From NCBI GenBank assembly GCA_018303515.1, contig JAGVXZ010000027.1, positions 1 to 14,457 on the forward strand: a DNA stretch of 14,457 nt, in the 5' to 3' direction. The notes beneath the pieces were generated by a model. The model saw only the letters and a program-made list of their open reading frames with translations. It was not told where the DNA came from and ran no database searches. Positions 6,677-13,703 of this stretch are shown one piece after another (within the stretch, counting starts at the first letter, position 1; every line of letters begins with the position of its first letter). This DNA is from Candidatus Woesearchaeota archaeon (GTDB lineage: Archaea; Nanobdellota; Nanobdellia; SCGC-AAA011-G17; GW2011-AR18). Position numbers and translations under genes: made by a program.

Positions 6677-7030
6677 ATGGATCTATTTAATCACCCCATA
6701 TTATGTAATTCTTGTACGGCTTTGACTAATTTGGGTAGTATTAATAGAGAAGGATTTCAAATAAGGACTCTTGAATGTCCTCAATGTGAAAAGGTAATAT
6801 ATCATCCATTAGATATAAAGGAGTATGAGAAATTTAAAAAACTAAAAAATAAAGATTTTGGAGTGAAATTAAGATTTGTGGGGAATTCATATTGTGTTAG
6901 TATCCCTAGGCAGATTATAAGATATTTTGAACATGAAAGCCAAAATAAAAAAACCGTTAAAATGTCAATAGAGGGGCCAGATAAAATCGTGATGTATTTT
7001 TCAGAGGAAATTTATAAAGATGGAAACTAG
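6677..7030 (+). CDS. Zinc-ribbon plus AbrB/SpoVT-like protein, cdc48 partner
   Basis: The 117-residue protein combines an N-terminal zinc ribbon (C10, C13, C34, C37, in CNSC and CPQC) with a segment at about 62-112 that reads like a swapped-hairpin AbrB/SpoVT/MazE domain (KLRFVGNSYCVSIPRQIIRYF, then a beta-rich end with VKMSIEGPDKIVMYF). The GNSYCVSIPR part matches the typical GNS-x3-IP core of that fold. AbrB domains bind DNA as dimers, so an autoregulator of this operon is plausible, but a protein adaptor to Cdc48 cannot be excluded (both inference). Its last 11 bases overlap the cdc48 start, so the two are co-transcribed and probably translationally coupled. An upstream GTG at 6668 would add three residues. 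Confidence 0.7.
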   Translation: MDLFNHPILCNSCTALTNLGSINREGFQIRTLECPQCEKVIYHPLDIKEYEKFKKLKNKDFGVKLRFVGNSYCVSIPRQIIRYFEHESQNKKTVKMSIEGPDKIVMYFSEEIYKDGN

Positions 7031-9308
7031 TGAGAAGAAAGAGACAAAGTTGAAAGTAAGGGAAGCTTTGCAAGAGGAAGCTTACAAAGGAATTGTTAGA
7101 ATTGATTCTCAAACTATGCGTGATATAGGGGTAAGACCAGGTGATATAGTTGAAATTGAAGGGGGAAGGAAGACAGTTGGAATTGTTGATAGAGCTTATC
7201 CTACTGATGTTGGTTCTCCTGTAATTCGAATGGATGGAATTCTTAGAAGAAATGCTAAAACTGGATTAGGGGAATATGTAAAAGTATCAAGGGCAGATAT
7301 TAAAGAAGCAAAAACAGTAACTATTGCGCCTGCTCAACAAGGGGTTACTGTTCAAGCTGATCCTGTCTTTTTTAAAAAAGGTTTGCTTGGTCGTGCTGCT
7401 GTTAAAGGTGATCAAATTGCATTAGGTGGAACAAGAAGAAGAAGATCTACTATGAGTGGTTCACCATTTGAAGAAATATTTGATATTTTTGAGAATGAGA
7501 TGGGTGGATTTGGATTTGGAAGTTCATTAAGATTTTTAGTTATTAATACTAATCCTAATCAATCTGTAATTATTGGAGAAAATACTGTTGTTAAAGTTAA
7601 TCCTAAATCTGTTGATGTTATCGAAGATAAAATTGTTGAAGTAACTTATGAGGATATTGGTGGATTAAGTGATGAGGTTAAAAAAATAAGAGAAATGGTA
7701 GAATTACCATTAAAACATCCAGAGCTTTTTGAAAGATTGGGAATTCAACCTCCAAAAGGTGTTTTGTTACATGGTCCTCCAGGAACAGGAAAGACTTTAT
7801 TGGCTAAAGCAGTTGCCAATGAAACTAATTCTCATTTTATTCATTTAGATGCTCCGCAAGTAATGAGTAAATACGTTGGTGAGGCTGAAAGAAAAATAAG
7901 AGAAATATTTGAAGAAGCAGAAAAGAATTCCCCCGCAATTATTTTTATTGATGAAATTGATGCTGTAGCTTCAAAAAGAGAAGAAGCTTATGGTGAAGTT
8001 GAAAGAAGAGTTGTAGCACAATTATTGGCAACAATGGATGGTTTAAAATCAAGGGGAAAGGTAGTTGTTATAGCTGCAACTAATAGACCTAATGCTTTAG
8101 ATCCTGCTTTACGTAGGCCCGGAAGATTTGATAGAGAGGTTGAAATTGGTGTCCCTAAATTTGAAGGGCGTTTGCAGATTATGAAAATTCATACTAGAAA
8201 TATGCCTTTGACTAAAGATGTTGATTTAGAAGAGTTGGCGAGGGTTACTCATGGTTTTGTTGGGGCTGATTTAGAAGCATTATGTAAAGAAGCTGCTATG
8301 GTAGTTTTAAGGAAATTGCTACCTGAATTACGTTTTCAAAAAGATACTCCGATTGGTAATGAAATCTTAGAAAAATTAATATTAACTCAAGCAGATTTTA
8401 AAGATGGATTAAGATTAGTAAGGCCTTCTGCTTTAAGAGAAGTTTTGGTTGAAGCACCAGATACCAAGTGGGAGGATATTGGTGGTCTTGAAAAATTAAA
8501 ACAAGAATTGATTGAGGCTGTTGAGTGGCCTTTGAAACATCCTGAAGTTTTTAAGAGGTTAGGTGTTCGTGCTCCTAAAGGAATATTATTGTATGGTCCA
8601 CCTGGTACAGGAAAAACATTATTAGCTAAAGCAGTTGCTAATGAGTCAGAAGCAAATTTTATTTCTGTAAAAGGTGCTGAACTTTTGTCAAAATGGGTTG
8701 GTGATAGTGAAAAAGGAGTACGTAAAATTTTTCAAAAAGCAAGACAAGCTTCACCTACAATTATTTTCTTTGATGAAATTGATGCTCTTGCTCCACGTAG
8801 AGGAAGATCAAATGATAGTAATGTTACTGAGAGGGTTGTGAATCAGTTACTTACTGAAATTGATGGTTTAGAGGAGTTGAATGATGTTGTGGTTATTGGT
8901 GCAACTAACAGACCTGATATTTTAGATCCTGCATTATTAAGACCAGGGAGATTTGATAGAATTATAAGAGCTGATGTACCAGATAGAGATTCCCGTATTA
9001 AAATATTTGAGATACATACAAAAGATATGCCATTAGATAAGGATGTTGATTTACATATCCTTGCTGAAAAAACTGAAAATTATGTTGGGGCTGATGTTGA
9101 AGCTGTTTGTCGTGAATCCGCAATGTTAGCATTGAGAGAAGATATGACTGCAAGTATAGTAAGCATGAAACATTTTGATAAGGCTTTAGAAAAAGTCAGG
9201 GCTTCTATTACAACTGAAGATATTAAAAAATATGAAGAAATTGAAGCTCAGTATATTAGTACTGCGAGATCTGGTGCTATTAGAGAAGAGACAAATTATT
9301 TTGGTTAG
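7020..9308 (+). CDS. cdc48: Cdc48/VAT-type AAA+ unfoldase
   Basis: The 762-residue protein is an archaeal p97/Cdc48 homologue, a hexameric ATPase that unfolds proteins for degradation or disassembly. An N domain (double-psi barrel around VRPGDIVEIEG, then a second subdomain to about 200) precedes two AAA+ modules. D1 has Walker A GPPGTGKT (252-259) and Walker B IIFIDEID (307-314). D2 has them at 526-533 and 581-588 (IIFFDEID). Both have RPGRFDR arginine-finger regions. Pore loops are aromatic in both rings (Y285 in KYVG, W559 in KWVG), as expected for a processive unfoldase. A basic and Phe/Gly-rich stretch (RRRRS to FGFGSS, about 138-170) sits in the N domain. The protein ends TNYFG. The ATG overlaps the preceding gene. 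Confidence 0.97.
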   Translation: METSEKKETKLKVREALQEEAYKGIVRIDSQTMRDIGVRPGDIVEIEGGRKTVGIVDRAYPTDVGSPVIRMDGILRRNAKTGLGEYVKVSRADIKEAKTVTIAPAQQGVTVQADPVFFKKGLLGRAAVKGDQIALGGTRRRRSTMSGSPFEEIFDIFENEMGGFGFGSSLRFLVINTNPNQSVIIGENTVVKVNPKSVDVIEDKIVEVTYEDIGGLSDEVKKIREMVELPLKHPELFERLGIQPPKGVLLHGPPGTGKTLLAKAVANETNSHFIHLDAPQVMSKYVGEAERKIREIFEEAEKNSPAIIFIDEIDAVASKREEAYGEVERRVVAQLLATMDGLKSRGKVVVIAATNRPNALDPALRRPGRFDREVEIGVPKFEGRLQIMKIHTRNMPLTKDVDLEELARVTHGFVGADLEALCKEAAMVVLRKLLPELRFQKDTPIGNEILEKLILTQADFKDGLRLVRPSALREVLVEAPDTKWEDIGGLEKLKQELIEAVEWPLKHPEVFKRLGVRAPKGILLYGPPGTGKTLLAKAVANESEANFISVKGAELLSKWVGDSEKGVRKIFQKARQASPTIIFFDEIDALAPRRGRSNDSNVTERVVNQLLTEIDGLEELNDVVVIGATNRPDILDPALLRPGRFDRIIRADVPDRDSRIKIFEIHTKDMPLDKDVDLHILAEKTENYVGADVEAVCRESAMLALREDMTASIVSMKHFDKALEKVRASITTEDIKKYEEIEAQYISTARSGAIREETNYFG

Positions 9309-9328
9309 TTTCAAGTAGATGGGTTAGA

Positions 9329-9337
9329 TTTATAAAT
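9329..9337 (+). promoter_or_regulatory. TATA box for the small membrane protein gene
   Basis: TTTATAAAT is centred about 25 bases before the ATG at 9358. This argues for separate leaderless transcription rather than simple read-through from cdc48, which ends 49 bases upstream. Confidence 0.5.
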
Positions 9338-9357
9338 TTTATTATTCGATTAATTCT

Positions 9358-9717
9358 ATGGTTGAAATATTTAATATCAATGATCTTTATTTACTTAGAT
9401 TACATGCTAGACAGCAAGGATATGAAGTTAAAGATTATGTTGATGAAGCACGTAGACTTGGGATTACAATTCCTGAATTAATTAAATCTGCACATAAGAA
9501 TCAAAATCTATTTGATTTGTGTGAAAGAAATGAAAGGTTTGCACATAATTTTAATAGGGGTCTTGTAGGTATTGTTGTTGCTACAGTTTTGTTCTCTATT
9601 GGTTATATGGTTTCTCATCCCTTGAGTAATGCTGATGAAGTTAAGGAAAGATGTGTAGAATTCTATGGTGAACCTTATGATGCTATGTGTGATTCTTTGG
9701 CGATTCAAACATTTTAA
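9358..9717 (+). CDS. One-pass membrane protein of unknown function
   Basis: I do not recognise this 119-residue protein. Residues 1-64 are charged and helical, with an arrangement like a small helical bundle (INDLYLLRLHARQQ, then YVDEARRLG, then IPELIKSAH). One hydrophobic segment at about residues 69-87 (GLVGIVVATVLFSIGYMV) should span the membrane. The C-terminal 30 residues hold two cysteines (in RCVEFYG and AMCDS) that could form a disulfide if this end lies outside. Positive charges just before the segment (ERNERFAHNFNRG) support N-terminus inside. It follows cdc48 on the same strand but has its own TATA box. Base composition matches its neighbours, so it is not an obvious import. Confidence 0.65.
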   Translation: MVEIFNINDLYLLRLHARQQGYEVKDYVDEARRLGITIPELIKSAHKNQNLFDLCERNERFAHNFNRGLVGIVVATVLFSIGYMVSHPLSNADEVKERCVEFYGEPYDAMCDSLAIQTF

Positions 9718-9743
9718 TTTAAAGTTTAGGATTTAATATGAAT

Positions 9744-9766
9744 AGAATATTCTTATCTTCTTTTTT
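9744..9766 (+). terminator. Possible transcription end after the small membrane protein gene
   Basis: A ten-base perfect palindrome, AGAATATTCT (9744-9753), is followed by a T-rich stretch (CTTCTTTTTT). The palindrome has no loop, so a hairpin is unlikely. The T tract alone may end transcription in this 131-base convergent gap; nothing else is seen there. Confidence 0.3.
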
Positions 9767-9848
9767 AAATTAATATTTTTTGGATAAATTAATTGTTGCT
9801 ACAATGTTTCAGTTTGGAATTAATAAGATTAATAGTGTGTAGAATAAT

Positions 9849-10739
9849 TTAAATTTTAGTTGTAATTTCGGCATGATCTTGTTTTACAATTATTGTGTTT
9901 TCTGCTTGTGCTACTATTGCACCTGATTGTTCAGGCAATTGTGCATATTCAGAAATAATTCTTTGTCTTTTTAATAATGCTAATGCAATTTGTAATCTTG
10001 ATAATGGAAATACTTTTGCTAGTTGTCTTGTTGAAAATGGGAGTGTCTGATATTTTGTTATAATATATTGTATCAATTGTCTTTGAAATATGTCTCTTGG
10101 TATTCTATTTGAATCTAATCTGTAAATTGATGAGCTTTTCCCTTCTTTGATTAATCCACTTCCATTTTCGATTAAAAATGGTTCAATTGCAATCACCTCA
10201 TTATTTTTTAATTTTGTTTTGTCACCATTATTATAATTTGGAATTGTAATTCCACCATGAATAATGTATGGTTTTAGATTATGTCCTGATAGGTTTGTTA
10301 TTACTTTGAATCCATAACTCTTTGCAGTTTCTTCTATTGCTTCTCCAATTTTACAAACTTGTATACCTTCTTTTACTTCTTTTATTGCATTGTCCCTTGC
10401 TTTATGTGTTGCTTCTATTAATTTCGAAAATTTATTTGTTCCTGCTTCAACTGTTGTTGCATTGTCTCCAACACAGCCTTCAAAATGGATTCCAATATCA
10501 ACTTTTACAACATCACCCTTTTGAATTATTGTTTTATCATTTGGAAATGCAATATAATGTGCGGCTATGTTATTAATTGATAATTGTGGTGATGGAAATC
10601 CTTCTTCTGCTCCTTTATCTTTTATGAATTTTTCTACTTTTTCTGAGATCTCTAGTAAAGAAATATTTGGTTTTATTAATGAAGCTGCGTATTCTCTTGA
10701 TTCTGCTGCAATTTTACCAGCTTTTACCCAATTTTCCAT
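9849..10739 (-). CDS. map: Type II methionine aminopeptidase
   Basis: This 296-residue enzyme removes the initiator methionine from new proteins. It has the pita-bread fold with the five metal ligands in place: D81 (VDIG), D92 (GDNA), H153 (LSGHNL), E186 (IEPF) and E280 (QAENT). The substrate-binding histidines are H61 (AAHY) and H161 (IHGG). The stretch of about 60 residues between E186 and E280 holds the inserted winged-helix subdomain (for example FSTRQLAKVFPLSRLQIA) that defines the type II class of archaea and eukaryotes. There is no N-terminal extension, as expected for archaea. The ATG at 10739 lies 28 bases from a palindromic TATA box shared with the divergent gene. The family is certain. 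Confidence 0.95.
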   Translation of the reverse strand: MENWVKAGKIAAESREYAASLIKPNISLLEISEKVEKFIKDKGAEEGFPSPQLSINNIAAHYIAFPNDKTIIQKGDVVKVDIGIHFEGCVGDNATTVEAGTNKFSKLIEATHKARDNAIKEVKEGIQVCKIGEAIEETAKSYGFKVITNLSGHNLKPYIIHGGITIPNYNNGDKTKLKNNEVIAIEPFLIENGSGLIKEGKSSSIYRLDSNRIPRDIFQRQLIQYIITKYQTLPFSTRQLAKVFPLSRLQIALALLKRQRIISEYAQLPEQSGAIVAQAENTIIVKQDHAEITTKI

Positions 10740-10763
10740 TAGGATGATATGTCACAAGAAACT

Positions 10764-10771
10764 ATTTAAAT
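10764..10771. promoter_or_regulatory. Palindromic TATA box shared by two divergent genes
   Basis: The perfect palindrome ATTTAAAT is centred at 10767.5. The start codon of the methionine aminopeptidase gene (10739, minus) is about 28 bases away and that of the unknown/fen1 operon (10793, plus) about 25 bases away. Both distances fit leaderless starts, and no other TATA-like element lies in the 53-base gap. One box therefore probably serves both directions. Confidence 0.6.
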
Positions 10772-10792
10772 CTAGGTTTTTTGATTACTCTT

Positions 10793-11182
10793 ATGAGAGA
10801 AGATTTCGATTTAAGGTCAAAAAATAGTCTTGGAAGTTTAGACGATTTTTATACTACTGTTAAACAAATATTACTTAATCCTAGTTTTTTTGCGTGTTCA
10901 ATTTCGATTGTTTATGATAATACTCCTGCTCATCATTATTCTGAAACTGATGTGAGTACTTCTTTTCATGTATTATATAAGATTGAAAGAAATAGTTTTC
11001 CTTTAGTTTATAGATCTTCGCATAGAATTTATAAAGGTGATAAGGACACAACTCAGAAGTTATTTGATAATTTGAAAATGAACTTTGTTGCAAATATAGT
11101 AGGAATTGTAGATCAAAGGAATTATAATTTAAATAAATTTGATTATAAACTTTCGTTTATTTTTGCGGTGTCTAGAGCATAA
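10793..11182 (+). CDS. Unknown protein translationally coupled to fen1
   Basis: I do not recognise this 129-residue protein. It has no membrane segment or cysteine motif. The pattern looks alpha/beta: a helix near the start (SLDDFYTTVKQILL), then strands (FACSISIVYDN, TSFHVLYKIE, FPLVYRSSHRIY), a helix (TTQKLFDNLKMNF) and two closing strands (ANIVGIVDQ, KLSFIFAVS). Its TAA overlaps the fen1 ATG in TAATG, so the two are in one operon and probably coupled in translation. That suggests a role in DNA replication or repair, by context only. The start ATG at 10793 is preferred over TTG at 10781, because the TATA box is 25 bases from the ATG. Confidence 0.65.
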   Translation: MREDFDLRSKNSLGSLDDFYTTVKQILLNPSFFACSISIVYDNTPAHHYSETDVSTSFHVLYKIERNSFPLVYRSSHRIYKGDKDTTQKLFDNLKMNFVANIVGIVDQRNYNLNKFDYKLSFIFAVSRA

Positions 11183-12192
11183 TGGGAGTTAATATTGCAG
11201 GATTATTTCCTAAGAAAGAAATTTCTCTGGATGATCTAAAAGGAAAAATTATTGTTATTGATTTTATGAATGTAGTTTTTCAGTTTTTAGCATCAATAAG
11301 ACAAAGAGATGGAACTCCTTTAATGGATTCTGCTGGTAATATTACTTCTCATTTACAAGGATTGTTTAATCGTTCAGTTAGTTTATTAGAAAAAGGAATA
11401 AAACCTATTTATGTTTTTGATGGAGAAGCTCCCGAACTTAAAAGTAAAGAAAGAGAATTAAGATTAGAGAGAAAATTAAAAGCAAAAGAAAAATATGAAA
11501 TTGCTGTTGATGAAGAAGATTTAGATTCAATGTATAAGTATTCTCAGCAAGTATTGTATTTGTCTCCCGATATGTTAGATGAGAGCAAAGAATTATTAAA
11601 TGCTTTAGGAATTCCTTATATTGAAGCTCCTTCTGAAGCTGAAGCTCAATGTGCTTATATTTGTAGTAAGGGTGATGCTTATGCTGTAGCTTCTCAAGAT
11701 GCTGATGCTTTGCTTTTTGGAGCACCTATTTTAGTGCGGAATTTAACTTTAGCTGGATCTCGTAAAACAGGTTCTGGTGCTGTACGTAAAATAACTCCTG
11801 AAATGATAAAGTTAAGTGATGTTCTTGAAGAGACAGGTTTGGATCATGAAAAATTGATAATTTTAAGTATTCTTGTTGGAACTGATTTTAATCCAAAGGG
11901 TGTTTATGGAATTGGGTCTAAGAAAGCTTTGAAATTAGTTAAAAATACAAATGATTATGATTCTATGTTTGATTCTTTAAATGTTGATTTTGATTGGAAG
12001 GAAGTTTATGATGTATTTGAGAACATTCCAGTATTAAGAAAATATAATTTTAAGTTTGGCCCTGTTGATGAGAGTAAATTGAAGGGATTGTTGGTTGATA
12101 GGCATGAGTTTAGTGAAACTAGAGTTGATTCTGTTTTGTCTAAATTAAATAATGTTAAGAAGAAAGGACAGAAAGAATTGTTTGAGTTTTAA
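11182..12192 (+). CDS. fen: Flap endonuclease FEN1
   Basis: The 336-residue protein is the archaeal FEN1 nuclease that removes 5' flaps during Okazaki fragment maturation and base excision repair. The N-terminus is the mature MGV form, needed because the amino terminus reaches the active site. The metal-binding acids are all present: D27 (VIDFMN), D80 (FDGEAP), E152 and E154 (SEAEAQ), D173 and D175 (SQDADALLFG) and D235 (VGTDFNPKGV). The last leads into the helix-three-turn-helix DNA-binding region (YGIGSKKALKLV). The C-terminus, GQKELFEF, resembles a PCNA-interacting (PIP) motif, though shorter than the consensus by its last aromatic. It follows an unknown gene by TAATG, and its stop codon overlaps the stop of the opposing gene. 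Confidence 0.95.
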   Translation: MGVNIAGLFPKKEISLDDLKGKIIVIDFMNVVFQFLASIRQRDGTPLMDSAGNITSHLQGLFNRSVSLLEKGIKPIYVFDGEAPELKSKERELRLERKLKAKEKYEIAVDEEDLDSMYKYSQQVLYLSPDMLDESKELLNALGIPYIEAPSEAEAQCAYICSKGDAYAVASQDADALLFGAPILVRNLTLAGSRKTGSGAVRKITPEMIKLSDVLEETGLDHEKLIILSILVGTDFNPKGVYGIGSKKALKLVKNTNDYDSMFDSLNVDFDWKEVYDVFENIPVLRKYNFKFGPVDESKLKGLLVDRHEFSETRVDSVLSKLNNVKKKGQKELFEF

Positions 12193-13703
12193 CCTGCTGT
12201 AATTACTCTTGCTTTACACCCTGCTATCATTTCTTCATTTCTTTCTAATCCTATGCTGGTAATCTTAATGATTGTACCCGATTTTTCTTTTGAGTGATGG
12301 TCTTGTGATACAATCTCTTGTTTTTTACTGTTAAAAATACTTCTTAGATCAGGAATATAAATTCTTAAACTATCACCCTTTGATTCAAGTCCTTTGTTGA
12401 TTATTTCTACAAATCTATCTTTATATTTTTTTGTTTCTTCTTTTCTTATTAAATTAAATAAATTTAAGGCTTTTTTTGTTTCATTTAATAAATTTGTTGC
12501 ATAAATTGCGGGCTTTTCTTTAAATTTTGGTACTAAATCTTCTTCTTTGAAGAATTCTGGATATTTTTTATGATATTCTTTATCAATTATTTCTCTTTCT
12601 AATTTCAATAAATCTTGGACCCATTCTTTTTGAGTTTCAGTATTAACTGTTTCTTTATTCACTTCCATTTGAATAATTTTACATTTTATTCTTGTTTTTT
12701 CATCTCCATAGTTGTAAATATCCCAATAGTATTTATTAAAATCTTTGACAATTCTTTCCCAATCGTTCATGGTTAATATTACATACCCTGGTTCTGCGTC
12801 TTTCCATGGTTTATTAAAATCAAGTCCCGTTATGTCAACTAAATCACCCATTACTGGTGCTAGATCTCTGATTTGATTTTTATTTGTTGGTGCGTAGATT
12901 AGTAGAACATATTCCTTATCATACTTCTTTCCTATAAAGGTAGCATCAAGAATTACTGTTCCATGGTGTATTGTAAAAAATTGATCTGAATAATCAGTTA
13001 TTATTTTTGGTATATCCTCTTTGATAGTTGTGTTGTGGATCTCATATTTTATTTTCTTGATTCTATCTTTCAATAGTTCTTTAATTCTTTTTGTGAGCCA
13101 TTCTTCTTCTTCACTTTCTATTTGTGTTTCTTCTACTTCTATTGTTTTTGTTTTATTAAAATCAATAGCTTTTTCTTCAAAATAAATTTTTACAGGATTT
13201 TTTATTTCTGGATCTGCAATTTCAATTAGTCTTTCAAAACTAAAACCTATTCTTGAGAAATTATTCCATTCCTTTATGGAGATTAGATAACTGCCTGGGT
13301 CGCAATTCATCCATACATCATTTTTATCATAATCTGTTGTTACGATTGTTGCTGCTTTTTGCATTGCCTCTTTTAGTTCAGTTCCAAATTTAAGTTCTTT
13401 TGAAGGATAAATTGTTACTAAAATTAATTTTTTTGAAACTACAGTGAGATTAACAATAACTTTTTTGTGATAAAAATAGTGAGTAGCTCCAAGGGTTATT
13501 TCCTTTATAATCGGAACTGTTTGCGTAATTGAACCTTCCCCAATCCCCCTAATTTGTTTTGATACCTCTTCTTTTATTTCTTTTGCCTTTGTTAATTCTA
13601 TTTTTCTTTCAGTTTCTAATATTATCTTAGATAATTTTGTTGTTCCTCCTTCTTGTAATTCTAATAGTGTCTTCTTGTCGATCTCTATTTCTAGTTTTTT
13701 CAT
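12189..13703 (-). CDS. Unknown protein with internally duplicated alpha/beta module
   Basis: I do not recognise this 504-residue protein. It contains two related blocks, about residues 62-155 and 231-325. Each begins with a proline strand (VPIIKEIT / IPKIITDY), runs through an aromatic strand and a hydrophobic strand ending in lysines (VIVNLTVVSKK / VILDATFIGKK), then a strand before TIYPS / LIYAP. Each closes with DPGSYLISIKEWNNF / EPGYVILTMNDWERI. Charged helical linkers precede each block (KEIKEEVSKQI; EEEWLTKRIKELLKDRIKK), and residues 355-440 are helical. No signal peptide, membrane segment, cysteine motif or known catalytic motif is visible. The start ATG overlaps the preceding stop as ATGA, so both genes form one operon. 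The stop shares TTAA with the opposing fen1 stop. Confidence 0.7.
   Translation of the reverse strand: MKKLEIEIDKKTLLELQEGGTTKLSKIILETERKIELTKAKEIKEEVSKQIRGIGEGSITQTVPIIKEITLGATHYFYHKKVIVNLTVVSKKLILVTIYPSKELKFGTELKEAMQKAATIVTTDYDKNDVWMNCDPGSYLISIKEWNNFSRIGFSFERLIEIADPEIKNPVKIYFEEKAIDFNKTKTIEVEETQIESEEEEWLTKRIKELLKDRIKKIKYEIHNTTIKEDIPKIITDYSDQFFTIHHGTVILDATFIGKKYDKEYVLLIYAPTNKNQIRDLAPVMGDLVDITGLDFNKPWKDAEPGYVILTMNDWERIVKDFNKYYWDIYNYGDEKTRIKCKIIQMEVNKETVNTETQKEWVQDLLKLEREIIDKEYHKKYPEFFKEEDLVPKFKEKPAIYATNLLNETKKALNLFNLIRKEETKKYKDRFVEIINKGLESKGDSLRIYIPDLRSIFNSKKQEIVSQDHHSKEKSGTIIKITSIGLERNEEMIAGCKARVITAG

Noticed and set aside
9718..9848. Convergent gap searched for a small RNA or extra gene
   Set aside because: Only a short loopless palindrome and T-rich DNA are present; no open frame of useful size and no stable stem.
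10322..10827. Plus-strand open frames opposite the methionine aminopeptidase gene
   Set aside because: They are leucine-rich mirror images of a certain gene with no motif or promoter of their own.
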